From Rhynchopus euleeides (Eukaryota; Euglenozoa; Diplonemea; Diplonemida; Diplonemidae), in the NCBI GenBank assembly GCA_963210315.1, contig OY723242.1, positions 434,001-498,000 on the forward strand: a DNA stretch of 64,000 nucleotides, in the 5' to 3' direction. The notes beneath the pieces are model-generated. The model was not told the origin of the DNA. It worked only from the letters and a program-made list of their open reading frames with translations, and did no database searches. A program made the position numbers and the translations under genes. How positions within the stretch are numbered: position 1 is the stretch's first letter; every line of letters begins with the position of its first letter. Positions 20,516 to 29,514 of the stretch are shown piece after piece.

Positions 20516-20725
20516 CGTGTTGTTGCCAAATTTTCCCATCGGTGGACCACTAGGTGGGCACGGTGTGAGGCGCTGGGTTCCTTCCGTGGTTCCTCTCCCG
20601 CTCACGCCGTCGGGTGCCGGAGGAAACCAAAAAATGGCTTTCGGGACCATGATTTCGACGCTGCCCCCTGATATGTCACGGCCGTCAAAGCGCAAGGACT
20701 TGGTTACTAGACGGGCACGCGAGAT

Positions 20726-20785
20726 GGGGGGTCTGGGGGGCAGAGCCCCCCAGCCGCCGGAGGCCACGGTAGTGAGCATCTGTTC
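20726..20785 (+). repeat. Dispersed ~60-bp repeat, copy 2
   Basis: Same unit as 19059-19118, with cagagcc for cggagcc in the palindrome. Confidence 0.85.
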
Positions 20786-20900
20786 ATTGTGGGCGTACAG
20801 ATTCTGTGTGAGTTGGCTGCGTCCTCCTGAGGCTACTGGAGTGGTTGGATTCCCTGACCCGGTGGGAATCGAATGACTTGAGTACGAGACATACGCCACA

Positions 20901-20959
20901 GGGGGGTCTGGGGGGCGGAGCCCCCAGCCGCCGGAGGCCACGGTAGTGAGCATCTGTTC
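20901..20959 (+). repeat. Dispersed ~60-bp repeat, copy 3
   Basis: Same unit as 19059-19118, only about 175 bp after copy 2. Confidence 0.85.
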
Positions 20960-20977
20960 CTGCAAAACCATACTCTC

Positions 20978-21212
20978 TTCGACGTCGACCCAGTGAAAGT
21001 GGGTTGACGCTTGGTCGACGCTTGGTGAGCGTCGACCCAGTGTAATAAATGGGTTGACGCTTGGTCCAGGCTTGAATGGCAACCCAGTTCCACTAGGTCG
21101 ACGCTCCAAGCCTCGACCAAGCGTCAACCCAGTCCACTGGGTTGACGCTGGGTCGACGCTTTTTTATGGGGGGGGAAACCCAAAATCACTGGGTCGACGG
21201 TCGACGCTTAGC
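20978..21212. repeat. Cluster of direct and inverted gggttgacgcttggtcgacgc-type units
   Basis: The words gggttgacgct, ggtcgacgctt and their complements agcgtcaaccc, agcgtcgaccc alternate irregularly for about 235 bp, so the tract can fold on itself in many registers. No coding meaning seen. Confidence 0.75.
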
Positions 21213-21262
21213 GACATGCCTGGGTGCGTGGCGAGGCGGGAAGGGGGGGGGGGGGGGGGGTA

Positions 21263-22410
21263 GGGGGGGTCAAATGGGGGTGACAAACACGATTTTTCAA
21301 AAAACCGGCGCAGAGGCCCCAAAGCCCCCGTAAACCCTCCAAACCCCCCCAGATCGGTCCGGAAACCCATCGAACCCCACTTTTCCACCATTCCGGGCAC
21401 CTCAGGTGCCCGAATTGGGGTACCTAAATTTTGTGCCACCGTTTGGTACCGTACAGTGCCACTGTGTGGGAGGTTGGAAAAGAAAATGCCCCAACACACC
21501 ACATCTGAGGGTTGCAATGCATGTTGCTTGCCAACCACGTCATCCGGTGGGTGTCAGGCGCTATGTAGGTGGCATCAGCCAGGTCTTCGATGTGTTCTGG
21601 CTTGTATATGTACCTCCCTGCCTGCGGCACAGGCACTGCCTTTGTCCCCCACACCAGCCACAGAGAGCGTATTGTACTCGGTCCACGGTTGCTGATTCAT
21701 TGTGATGCGTTGTATCCTCGAGTGAACGTCACACACTAGTGACACCACCACCCGCCATCCGAGAGCTGTATTGACTTTGCGCGCTTCCGTTGCATTCACC
21801 TCGCCACGCATATTGCACTGTTCAGTACCAGTGCTCTTGGGCCAGGCAAAGTAGACCGCAGCAAGTACCAATTCTGGCACAATGGGTACCACGACAGCGC
21901 ACTTCGTGTGTTCCCGGAATGTACAGCTCGTGTTGCAACAGTCGTTGTCAACACATCCCGGTTGTGGAGCACTGCTGCACAGGAATCACACGACCATCTG
22001 GACTTGTTCCGTACCTACAGGCAGCCTCCCGGTGCATGGTGGCAGGGAGGTACATATACAAGCCAGAACTCATCGAAGACCTGGCTAATGCCACCTACAT
22101 AGCGCCTGACACCCACCGGATGACGTGGTTGGCAAGCAACATGCATTGCAACCCTCAGATGTGGTGTGTTGGGGCATTTTCTTTTCCAACCTCCCACACA
22201 GTGGCACTGTCCGGTACCAAACGGTGGCACAAAATTTAGGTACCCCAATTCGGGCACCTGAGGTGCCCGGAATGGTGGAAAAGTGGGGTTCGATGGGTTT
22301 CCGGACCGATCTGGGGGGGTTTGGAGGGTTTACGGGGGCTTTGGGGCCTCTGCGCCGGTTTTTTGAAAAATCGTGTTTGTCCACGTAAAAGGGTGGCATT
22401 TGACCCCCCC
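21263..22410. mobile_element. TIR element with G7/C7 termini and TA duplication, 360-370-bp arms
   Basis: Arms 21263-21622 and 22041-22410 are inverted and almost identical, starting GGGGGGGTCAAAT and ending ATTTGACCCCCCC, flanked by TA at 21261-21262 and 22411-22412. The 418-bp centre has no convincing gene. Terminus style matches the element at 14105-15438, but the arm sequences differ, so they are distinct families or distant relatives. Confidence 0.88.
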
Positions 22411-22412
22411 TA

Positions 22413-23588
22413 GGGGGGGGGGGGTGGGTGCGGAGGGTCGGAGTTGGGTGCAATATAGGACGGGGTGTGGATATTTCTGAATTTTTCGTTTCGGCACTTG
22501 GGGGGGGGGGGGTGGGGGGCTGCCTTAACCCCCCCACCCCCCACCCATTCTCTGTACTGACTAAAACACTTGCATGTGTCGTGTAAGCGTCTCATCACTT
22601 TCGTTGGAAATTCCATTGGAATTTTCCGCGACACCTTCGTTGATCGCGCTTGCATATGTGTAAGAGTGGGAGTGCATTTACCTTTCGTTTTTTTTCCCTT
22701 CTGTTTTCTGATTTCTTGTTTGGAGCAGGGTCAGCCACAGGCCAACAACAGAGCTGCCAGCTGCACCGTCTCTTTTTAATTTGTTCGGCATTGACAACCC
22801 CGAGCCGAACTTACGCCGCCGGAAGGCTTCGCGTGGCATGGGGTCCACATGTTGGGCCGACACACTCACACACATTGACTCTTTTTATAGTGTAGACACA
22901 CACGAGCAATTGCTCTTGATGCGATCCCCACTCCACACACACACACATTCACATTTTTTGTCGAGTGTAGGTCGCACCAAGCGAACACTGATGGCACACT
23001 ACCTCCACTGCAGGCGACCTCCGTGAAACTCTATATGTTCCCACGTCGAATTCTTGTCGAGCACCGAGTGCATCAGGTGGCCAGGATCGAAGGAACCTAA
23101 GGAGATCAGCCTTAGGCCAGCAAGACTTTCTTCCCACCCGCCTCCCACACCTCGTGTGCGTAAGAGCTACTTGTCGAGCTAGTCCGCGGAAGTGGAGGTG
23201 AGGGCTATCACTCAGTCACATCTGGTAGCGAGGGCTCCCCCAATGACATCGATGATTTGACACGTCCGGGTTCTCCGCCAGCATGGGGTGGGGAGGGGCG
23301 GGGGCAGGGGGTGGGGGGGTGGTGAGCCTCGGGGGCCTTCTTTACTGCGACAAAGTGTGCCAGCATGCCACCCCTGGCTAGAGAGGCGGCAGATGCTCCC
23401 ACTTTCTCGGCACCGCTGATAGAAGCCCCCACTTCCAGATACACACCCCCCATTGCAACGCACTATGAAAAAATAACACAACCAAAAGAAGTATGCACTG
23501 AAAGGAGCCTTCGCCATCTCCCAGCAATCTCCGGCAACAAGTTTTCGCGGGGTATATATTTCTCCCTCCCCTCCCAGGAAACAGGGAG
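22413..23588. other. Intergenic, no gene recognised
   Basis: G/C homopolymers at 22413-22540 and a diverged copy (about 22962-22990) of a short repeat seen near 1252. Open frames are short and compositionally biased. Confidence 0.5.
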
Positions 23589-23669
23589 AAAATACAGCAG
23601 CAGTCTCTCGAGTCTTCCTTTCAGATGATTTTTGCATTGATCGCTTCCACCTTTTTTCTCTTTTATTTT

Positions 23670-24047
23670 CATGGTATGACAAAGATCTTGCAAGAAATGT
23701 TAAGAAATCTCGAAATTTCTTAAGACGTCTTAATGTAATGCCGAAAGGGCTATTTCTTAAAGATTTCTTACTGATTTCTTAAGACGTGTTTCTTAATGCC
23801 TAGCATTTTAATGTCCATCATTCTGAAAAAGATCTTAAAAGATCTTTTCCAGAATGATGGACATTTTTAATGCTGGGAGATATGGAAATAATGTCCATCA
23901 TTTCATTAAGAAATCTTAAGAAATCCTGCATTTCTTAAAAATAATGGGGGTCATTAATTTAAGAAATTTAATGCAGCACCTGCATTAAGACGTCTTAAGA
24001 AAGAAGTGAAAAGATCCTTTTCTTATTAAGACCTTTGTCATACCATG
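23670..24047. mobile_element. 378-bp foldback element inside retroelement copy 1
   Basis: Inverted ends CATGGTATGACAAAG / CTTTGTCATACCATG enclose AT-rich sequence made of short nested palindromes (ttaagacgtcttaa, aaagatcttttaagatcttt-like). Flanked by TATTTT at 23664-23669 and 24048-24053. The same element sits at 58668-59045 in copy 2, so it was in the retroelement before the two copies separated. Confidence 0.88.
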
Positions 24048-24067
24048 TATTTTTTTCTTTTTCTCTT

Positions 24068-24099
<32 letters not shown>

Positions 24100-24532
24100 T
24101 TTTTCTCGCTGGCGCTAGTGATGTCGGCTGGCAGAAAAAACACACAACAAACCCCCCCCCCCCCCCCGCGTGTCGAGTGACCTTACCTGTCTGAAGTACA
24201 GAAAATGTGTCGGGTTGGGTGGAGCATACACACACACATACACATATGTTCACACAACACAGGGCAAACCGCACAAACGTGTTCACACATCCGGCATCCT
24301 ATGCGAAATACCCGCCGCTCCCCGGGAGCTGTTGCGGGAACCATCTGCTCTTCCGACCCACCGAGACTCTTGCCGTATTTTCTCTACCACACGGGGTGTG
24401 TTTTACCAAAATACAGCAGCAGTCTCTCGAGTCTTCCTTTCAGATGATTTTTGCATTGATCGCTTCCACCTAGGACCCTGAGGGCCCTTGGGCCAAGGGA
24501 CGCCACGCGTTTTGTTAGATGGCCGGTGGAGT

Positions 24533-26275
24533 CTAGGGCGGAATGCGGACGTAGTGCTCTGATGACGACCCCCGGGTGTACTGATCTGCTTTCTGCTCAT
24601 CAGTTGGGACCCACATGCATTCGATGCAGAGCTCAGCGCCCTGTGCAACCGTGAAGAGATCCGCAAGTATTCCGTTTGCCACGAACGATGACGAATGCCC
24701 CCGCTGTATTGAGTGCACGAGGGGTAGGTTGTCGACCATCAGACGTACCCGCTTGTTCGTATAGTGTAGGGCGGTAAGGCGTACTGCCTGGCGCGCCGCG
24801 TGTGCCTCCTTCAGGTATATGTGGTGCCCGGAACTCGGCCCCTGGAAATCTTCGTATGCCACGAGCGGAGCGGCTGTGTCGATGAGAACCCCCCAGCGCG
24901 TCGATGACGCGTCAGACCACACTGTTACTGCGTCCGTCGGCGGTCGAAGTACCCAAAAGTTGGCCCGCATGCGGTGAGTACGCATCTTGATCTCGGCTCG
25001 CACTGAGGGTCGGACCGCCACCTGGCGATCCCACGCGCCCCGGTCATCGACTGAGGCAGCTGCAATGTCCTTCATGAAAGTCAGGGTTGACGGGAGGAAA
25101 CACAGGTGGGCCTTCGTCGTGTAGGCATGCCACACCAAACCCCCCACGACTTTGAAGATCTCTCTTGGTGTAGCGGGCTTCCCCCCGACAACTGCCCTCA
25201 ACTCTGTCCCCGACAGGAACTTCTCCAGCCATGATTCGTCTGATCTGTAGCGGTGGTTTCTCAGATCGAACGCGATCCCGAACGAGGTGAATCGCTGCAC
25301 CGGGTGCCCGTAGTCTGGGTCATCGAGGTTCATCACAGCGTTGGTCTCGGCGCACCGGTGGAGGAAAGCGTCAAACGAACTCTGTACTCCTTCCTCCGAC
25401 CCCCCCAACACAATGAAGTTATCCACCCACGTGGCCCCCTCTTCCTGTGGCAGGAGGACCCGGGCGGAGCGGTGCGCGATGCAGGGTGCGAATGACCACC
25501 CCATGCACAACGCTTTCAGACGTGTGCGGACATAATCCCCTCGACGGTCACCCACGTTCACCCCGAAGTATTCGCGGATTTCCGGGTGCACGGGAAACTG
25601 GTAGAACCAGCTCTTCCCATCAGCCAGTGCTGCCCAGCTGTGCGATGTAATTTGATCTATCACGTCGGTGATCGGAGGGAGGCGCATGTCGAATGGGTGC
25701 GTCATGAGGGCGTTGAGTGGTCTTCCATCCAGCACGAAACGCAAACCCCCCGACTTCTTTGGCACTGTGAATGCGTGCAGCACCAAACTCTGCGGGGCGG
25801 TCTCGAGGACTTCGAAACCGATCAAAGCGCTGAGGTGTGTCCGCAGATGTCTTGAGACTTTGTCGCACGCGTCGGGCTGTGATTTAATCCGCTTGATGGC
25901 ACCCGGGATGAACTTCGAGTAGAATGCCGCGGGGTCCGTGATCATGTCGAGGACGCCGTCAAGCTCCCCTGTGGTGTCCAGCTCCCGCAGCCTGTCGAGG
26001 TTCAAGAAACTGCTGCAGATCGGCGCGATGTAGTCCGTGCCCGGCGCCGGTGTGGATCTAGTGGCGGGGGGCCGCGCCCTCCGAGATGATACCCTCACTG
26101 CGAAGCAGTCGTCGTACAGCGTGTCCAGGCCAGGCCCAAACGTGTCGTCATGCAGACCCGAGGCATCGACCTGCTCCTGTGACCCCTCTGGTGGAATGCT
26201 GCCGTCCCTCACGTACTTTCGCGTTCTAGGTAGCCAGGACAGCGAGGGGATCTTTGCCCGCAGAAGGTGATTGGT
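24533..26275 (-). CDS. RT-RNase H region of retroelement copy 1
   Basis: About 580 residues from the point of overlap with the YR stop to the stop at 24533. RT fingers and palm: FTVPKKSGGLRFVLDGRPLN, then WAALADGKSWFYQFPVHPE (first catalytic Asp), then the active site WVDNFIVLG near residue 281, where the second Asp of the usual xxDD is Asn. RNase H follows: WSDASSTRWGV (Asp), KEAHAARQAV (Glu), LMVDNLPLVHS (Asp) and DEQKADQYTRG (Asp). No ATG opens this frame near its start; it overlaps YR in the -1 frame and is open throughout, so it is probably made by -1 frameshifting, perhaps at cgaaaaatg 26 nt before the YR stop. The out-of-frame N-terminal extension to 27238 is a shadow of YR. Confidence 0.87.
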   Translation of the reverse strand, partial: TNHLLRAKIPSLSWLPRTRKYVRDGSIPPEGSQEQVDASGLHDDTFGPGLDTLYDDCFAVRVSSRRARPPATRSTPAPGTDYIAPICSSFLNLDRLRELDTTGELDGVLDMITDPAAFYSKFIPGAIKRIKSQPDACDKVSRHLRTHLSALIGFEVLETAPQSLVLHAFTVPKKSGGLRFVLDGRPLNALMTHPFDMRLPPITDVIDQITSHSWAALADGKSWFYQFPVHPEIREYFGVNVGDRRGDYVRTRLKALCMGWSFAPCIAHRSARVLLPQEEGATWVDNFIVLGGSEEGVQSSFDAFLHRCAETNAVMNLDDPDYGHPVQRFTSFGIAFDLRNHRYRSDESWLEKFLSGTELRAVVGGKPATPREIFKVVGGLVWHAYTTKAHLCFLPSTLTFMKDIAAASVDDRGAWDRQVAVRPSVRAEIKMRTHRMRANFWVLRPPTDAVTVWSDASSTRWGVLIDTAAPLVAYEDFQGPSSGHHIYLKEAHAARQAVRLTALHYTNKRVRLMVDNLPLVHSIQRGHSSSFVANGILADLFTVAQGAELCIECMWVPTDEQKADQYTRGSSSEHYVRIPP

Positions 26276-27198
26276 CACTGTGTCCCCGTTCCGCGCATTT
26301 TTCGGGACGTGGCTGCCGTGCGTGACACCTGCTCCAGCGCCGCTGTCGGGCAGTACCTCAACATGGCCTCCTTTGTTGCGTGTCTGCTCAGTGTTTGGAT
26401 GTCGTCCAACGGCGTCCCCTGCAGGGCCAAATGATGTATCGCTCCCCGACGTAGTGAATGTGGGGTCAGAGCAGGGTTGATGCGTTTCACCGCCCTCGCC
26501 ACCTTGTGGTAAGACACCCCCTCGAAAAGGCACTGCAGGGGGCTCGTTGTGGATGACAGGAGGCGGCGGAGACGTCCGAGCTGTTTTGGTGGCAGCTCCA
26601 GACCCGTGAAACGACCGAGCTTCCATGGGTCCCCCTTTGTGTTGCACCACTGCACCGCCACCACCCCGTCCGCCCGGATACGCACCTCCTTCGCCAACAA
26701 ACCCCGCACGTCTGCCAGACGCGCCGCCCCCGCCCAGCAGATTGAGATGGCCAGCTGTACTAAACTCCGCCTCTCCGCTTCGATGATGTCTTCCACCTCC
26801 GGGGCCGTCGCAGGGGGCTTCTGCTGCTGGGCCCGCAGAGCACCCTGTTTCTTGAGTCCCCTTCTGTAATCCATGAGTTCCTGGCTCTCCCCGAGCTGCA
26901 CCCCCTCGTACCGCTTCAGTGCCGCTCCGATGTTGACCGTGTACTGCAGCGCTGTGCTCCGTGTCCTCGAGTCGATGCATCGGAGTTTTGCCGTCCAGAG
27001 GATGATTGCCATGTCGTGGGAGATCCGCCCCCTCCCCTTTTCCCAGTTTTCCTTGAACCTTCGGTACCGTCTGTAACAGCTCCTGATGCTGCGCCAATAT
27101 GACTCCGAGAGGCAGTCCGCCAGTGTCTGCCTTGCCGATCTTAAAATCTTCTCTCGCTGAGTTGTTGTCAGGGGGGGTTCTGTTGCTTCCCGCTGCAT
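26275..27198 (-). CDS. Tyrosine recombinase (YR) of retroelement copy 1
   Basis: 307 residues from the first in-frame ATG; the frame is open for a further 12 codons up to the gag stop, with which it is in phase. The integrase-like C-terminal core shows ARLADVRGLL (probable first Arg), HSLRRGAIHHLA near residue 246 (His-x-x-Arg) and SRHATKEAMLRYCP near 275 (final His and nucleophile Tyr). It integrates the circular cDNA by strand exchange at a short core instead of using a DDE integrase. Likely expressed as a Gag-YR fusion by readthrough of the gag UGA. Confidence 0.87.
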   Translation of the reverse strand: MQREATEPPLTTTQREKILRSARQTLADCLSESYWRSIRSCYRRYRRFKENWEKGRGRISHDMAIILWTAKLRCIDSRTRSTALQYTVNIGAALKRYEGVQLGESQELMDYRRGLKKQGALRAQQQKPPATAPEVEDIIEAERRSLVQLAISICWAGAARLADVRGLLAKEVRIRADGVVAVQWCNTKGDPWKLGRFTGLELPPKQLGRLRRLLSSTTSPLQCLFEGVSYHKVARAVKRINPALTPHSLRRGAIHHLALQGTPLDDIQTLSRHATKEAMLRYCPTAALEQVSRTAATSRKMRGTGTQ

Positions 27199-27234
27199 CG
27201 GTGCGGGAGGTGGAGGGACCGGCCTCAAGGCCAG

Positions 27235-28350
27235 TCACTGCCGGTCCTTTCCCGGCTTTCCGCCCGGCGCCTTTCTGTCCCAGTCACGATCGCGAGTCGT
27301 AGGTGGTGCTGCCTGCTTCCTGTTGCGGCTGTGGGCCGGGACGGACCTCTGCTGGCGTGAGTTCCGGTAGTCACGGTCCCTCCTGTCCCCGTCCCGTCCG
27401 CGGTGCCCCCCCTCCTTCTTTGCCTCTTCAGCCACTCCTTTCAGCAGGCGCCGCTGGGCCGTCTCCGAGAAATCCTTTGGCGCGATGATTTCAGCCCTCG
27501 CCACGTACTCCCTCCGGTGCTTCGGGCCGTACAGCCCCAGCTGCGTAATCCCTGTCAGCTGGTTGATGTTGGAGTGCAGCATGCGGATGATGCCCTCCTT
27601 CGGGGGTTCGCCGTCGGTGATGAGGTCCAGTGTGTTCGTCAGTGTGCTGAGATACTGTGCGACGTCGTACTCGTACGCCTTCGCGTCCTCGATGTTCACG
27701 GGCAGGGCGTCTTCCCTGAAGGCCTTCCTGCATCTGTCCCGGATCTTCTCCCGGATCGCGGGCACCTCCAGGTCCCGCCATGTCCCCACTGTGTGAGGCG
27801 AGAACTCCGGTGCCAGGGTGGCCCCCAGCTGCTTTTTGAGATTTTTAGTCTCAAACTCCAGTTGCTGGATCCGCAAAAGGAGGGGGGGCTTCTCGCGCTC
27901 TAGCGTGTCCACCCGTTTTGCCAAAGCGGCGATCGTCGCGCGCAGTTCCCCCTGTGTGTCGACACCCGGCTGCCTCAGCGACGACTCGTCGTCCGACGCC
28001 CCCAGCGACGCGTCGTGGGGGTCCTCCGAGAGGGACAGGGAGTCGGGATCCCGAGTGTCCCCCGGGGGATTGTCGCGATGTTGCTCCATCGCGCACATCG
28101 GGCACACCCACGTCGGTTCCCCCAAACCCTGCACAAAATCCCCAGACACGTTTTTCGGGAGGAAAGCCCGGATGCAGGTCTTACAGGCCGCCCGCCCGCA
28201 AGTGCTGCAATGGCCCCTTCCCCGCGAGGTGTGCTCCGCCTGGCAGTGTGGCGTGAACACGCAGGTGTCCACTGCCACTTCCGGATCCCCGTACCCCGTC
28301 ACGACTGGCACCCCCAACCAGTCCATGTCGTGGGGGTGCATGTCCGACAT
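27235..28350 (-). CDS. Gag-like protein of retroelement copy 1
   Basis: 371 residues from MSDMHPHDMDW (ATG at 28350); the open frame continues upstream only through the 55-bp tandem array. Residues 28-100 hold a Cys-rich zinc-binding region (CVFTPHC, CSTCGRAACKTC, CPMC) resembling a cross-brace RING/FYVE-type finger. A coiled coil (LAKRVDTLEREKPPLLLRIQ) follows near 150-190. The C-terminus is strongly basic (GRDGDRRDRDYRNSRQQR), suited to RNA binding. The stop is TGA followed by CTG, a leaky context, and the frame stays open straight into YR. Confidence 0.83.
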   Translation of the reverse strand: MSDMHPHDMDWLGVPVVTGYGDPEVAVDTCVFTPHCQAEHTSRGRGHCSTCGRAACKTCIRAFLPKNVSGDFVQGLGEPTWVCPMCAMEQHRDNPPGDTRDPDSLSLSEDPHDASLGASDDESSLRQPGVDTQGELRATIAALAKRVDTLEREKPPLLLRIQQLEFETKNLKKQLGATLAPEFSPHTVGTWRDLEVPAIREKIRDRCRKAFREDALPVNIEDAKAYEYDVAQYLSTLTNTLDLITDGEPPKEGIIRMLHSNINQLTGITQLGLYGPKHRREYVARAEIIAPKDFSETAQRRLLKGVAEEAKKEGGHRGRDGDRRDRDYRNSRQQRSVPAHSRNRKQAAPPTTRDRDWDRKAPGGKPGKDRQ

Positions 28351-28351
28351 G

Positions 28352-29109
28352 GGTGATCTAGCACCTGCGTCGAGTCTGCTCTGATCGCTCTGTCGTAGAA
28401 AAATTCGGTGATCTAGCACCTGCGTCGAAGTCTGCTCTGGTCGCTCTGTGGTAAAAAGCGGTGATCTAGCACCTACGTCGAGTCTGCTCTGATCGCTCTG
28501 TCGTAAAAAACTCGGTGATTTAGCACCTGCGTCGAAGTCTGCTCTGGTCGCTCTGTGGTAAAAGGGGTGATCTAGCACCTACGTCGAGTCTGCTCTGATC
28601 GCTCTGTCGTAAAAAATTCGGTGATCTAGCACCTGCGTCGAAATCTGCTCTGGTCGCTCTGTGGTAAAAGGCGGTGATCTAGCACCTGCGTCGAAGTCTG
28701 CTCTGGTCGCTCTGTGGTAAAAGGCGGTGATCTAGCACCTACGTCGAGTCTGCTCTGATCGCTCTGTCGTAAAAAACTCGGTGATTTAGCACCTGCGTCG
28801 AAGTCTGCTCTGGTCGCTCTGTGGTAAAAGGGGTGATCTAGCACCTACGTCGAGTCTGCTCTGATCGCTCTGTGGTAAAAGGCGGTGATCTAGCACCTGC
28901 GTCGAAGTCTGCTCTGGTCGCTCTGTGGTAAAAGGCGGTGATCTAGCACCTACGTCGAGTCTGCTCTGATCGCTCTGTCGTAAAAAATTCGGTGATCTAG
29001 CACCTGCGTCGAAGTCTGCTCTGGTCGCTCTGTGGTAAAAGGCGGTGATCTAGCACCTGCGTCGAAGTCTGCTCTGGTCGCTCTGTCGTAACAAACCGTG
29101 ATCTAGCAC
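28352..29109. repeat. Tandem array of ~54-bp units in the retroelement leader, copy 1
   Basis: About 14 units beginning ggtgatctagcacctgcgtc. Two subtypes tend to alternate: one with cgaagtctgctctggtcgct and gtggtaaaa, one with cgagtctgctctgatcgct and gtcgtaaaa. The array fills most of the space between block A1 and gag, so it is a leader repeat rather than an external satellite. Confidence 0.92.
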
Positions 29110-29514
29110 GCACTGTTTTCTGCCTGGAAACGCCTGATCGCGAGTTGGCGATTAGTAAATCGCTTTATTTTTTTTTTATTTTTTATTTTATTTTATTTTT
29201 TTTTTCTCGCTGGCGCTAGTGATGTCGGCTGGCAGAAAAAACACACAACAAAACCCCCCCCCCCCCCCCGCGTGTCGAGTGACCTTACCTGTCTGAAGTA
29301 CAGAAAATGTGTCGGGTTGGGTGGAGCATACACACACACATACACATATGTTCACACAACACAGGGCAAACCGCACAAACGTGTTCACACATCCGGCATC
29401 CTATGCGAAATACCCGCCGCTCCCCGGGAGCTGTTGCGGGAACCATCTGCTCTTCCGACCCACCGAGACTCTTGCCGTATTTTCTCTACCACACGGGGTG
29501 TGTTTTACCAAAAA

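Larger units (their letters stand above)
23589..29514 (-). mobile_element. VIPER/DIRS-like tyrosine-recombinase retroelement, copy 1, complete
   Basis: Coding strand is minus. Block A (about 29163-29514) lies at the 5' end; gag, YR and RT-RH follow; then block B1 (24411-24471), block A2 (about 24062-24411) and block B2 (23589-23650). This A1-ORFs-B1A2B2 arrangement is the split direct repeat of Ngaro/VIPER-type elements, and the internal B1/A2 junction reads taccAAAAtacagc. The outer ends carry the same AAAA (gagaAAATACAGC at left, taccAAAAAACGC at right), so AAAA is the probable recombination core, and no target duplication is needed. gag-YR-RT order is that of VIPER rather than Ngaro or DIRS. 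A 378-bp foldback element has inserted between B2 and A2. Copy 2 starts at 58587. Confidence 0.9.

Noticed and set aside
21640..22040. Possible DDE transposase fragment in the TIR element centre (minus strand, LVCDVHSRIQRITMNQQ)
   Set aside because: Too short and frame-broken; no catalytic triad can be placed.
26276..27238. N-terminal 320 codons of the long RT frame
   Set aside because: Starts at GTG, is out of frame with the YR gene it overlaps, and has Gly/Pro/Arg-rich shadow composition; kept only as a possible frameshift zone.
28352..29109. CRISPR-like array
   Set aside because: Tandem units without variable spacers, in a eukaryotic retroelement leader.
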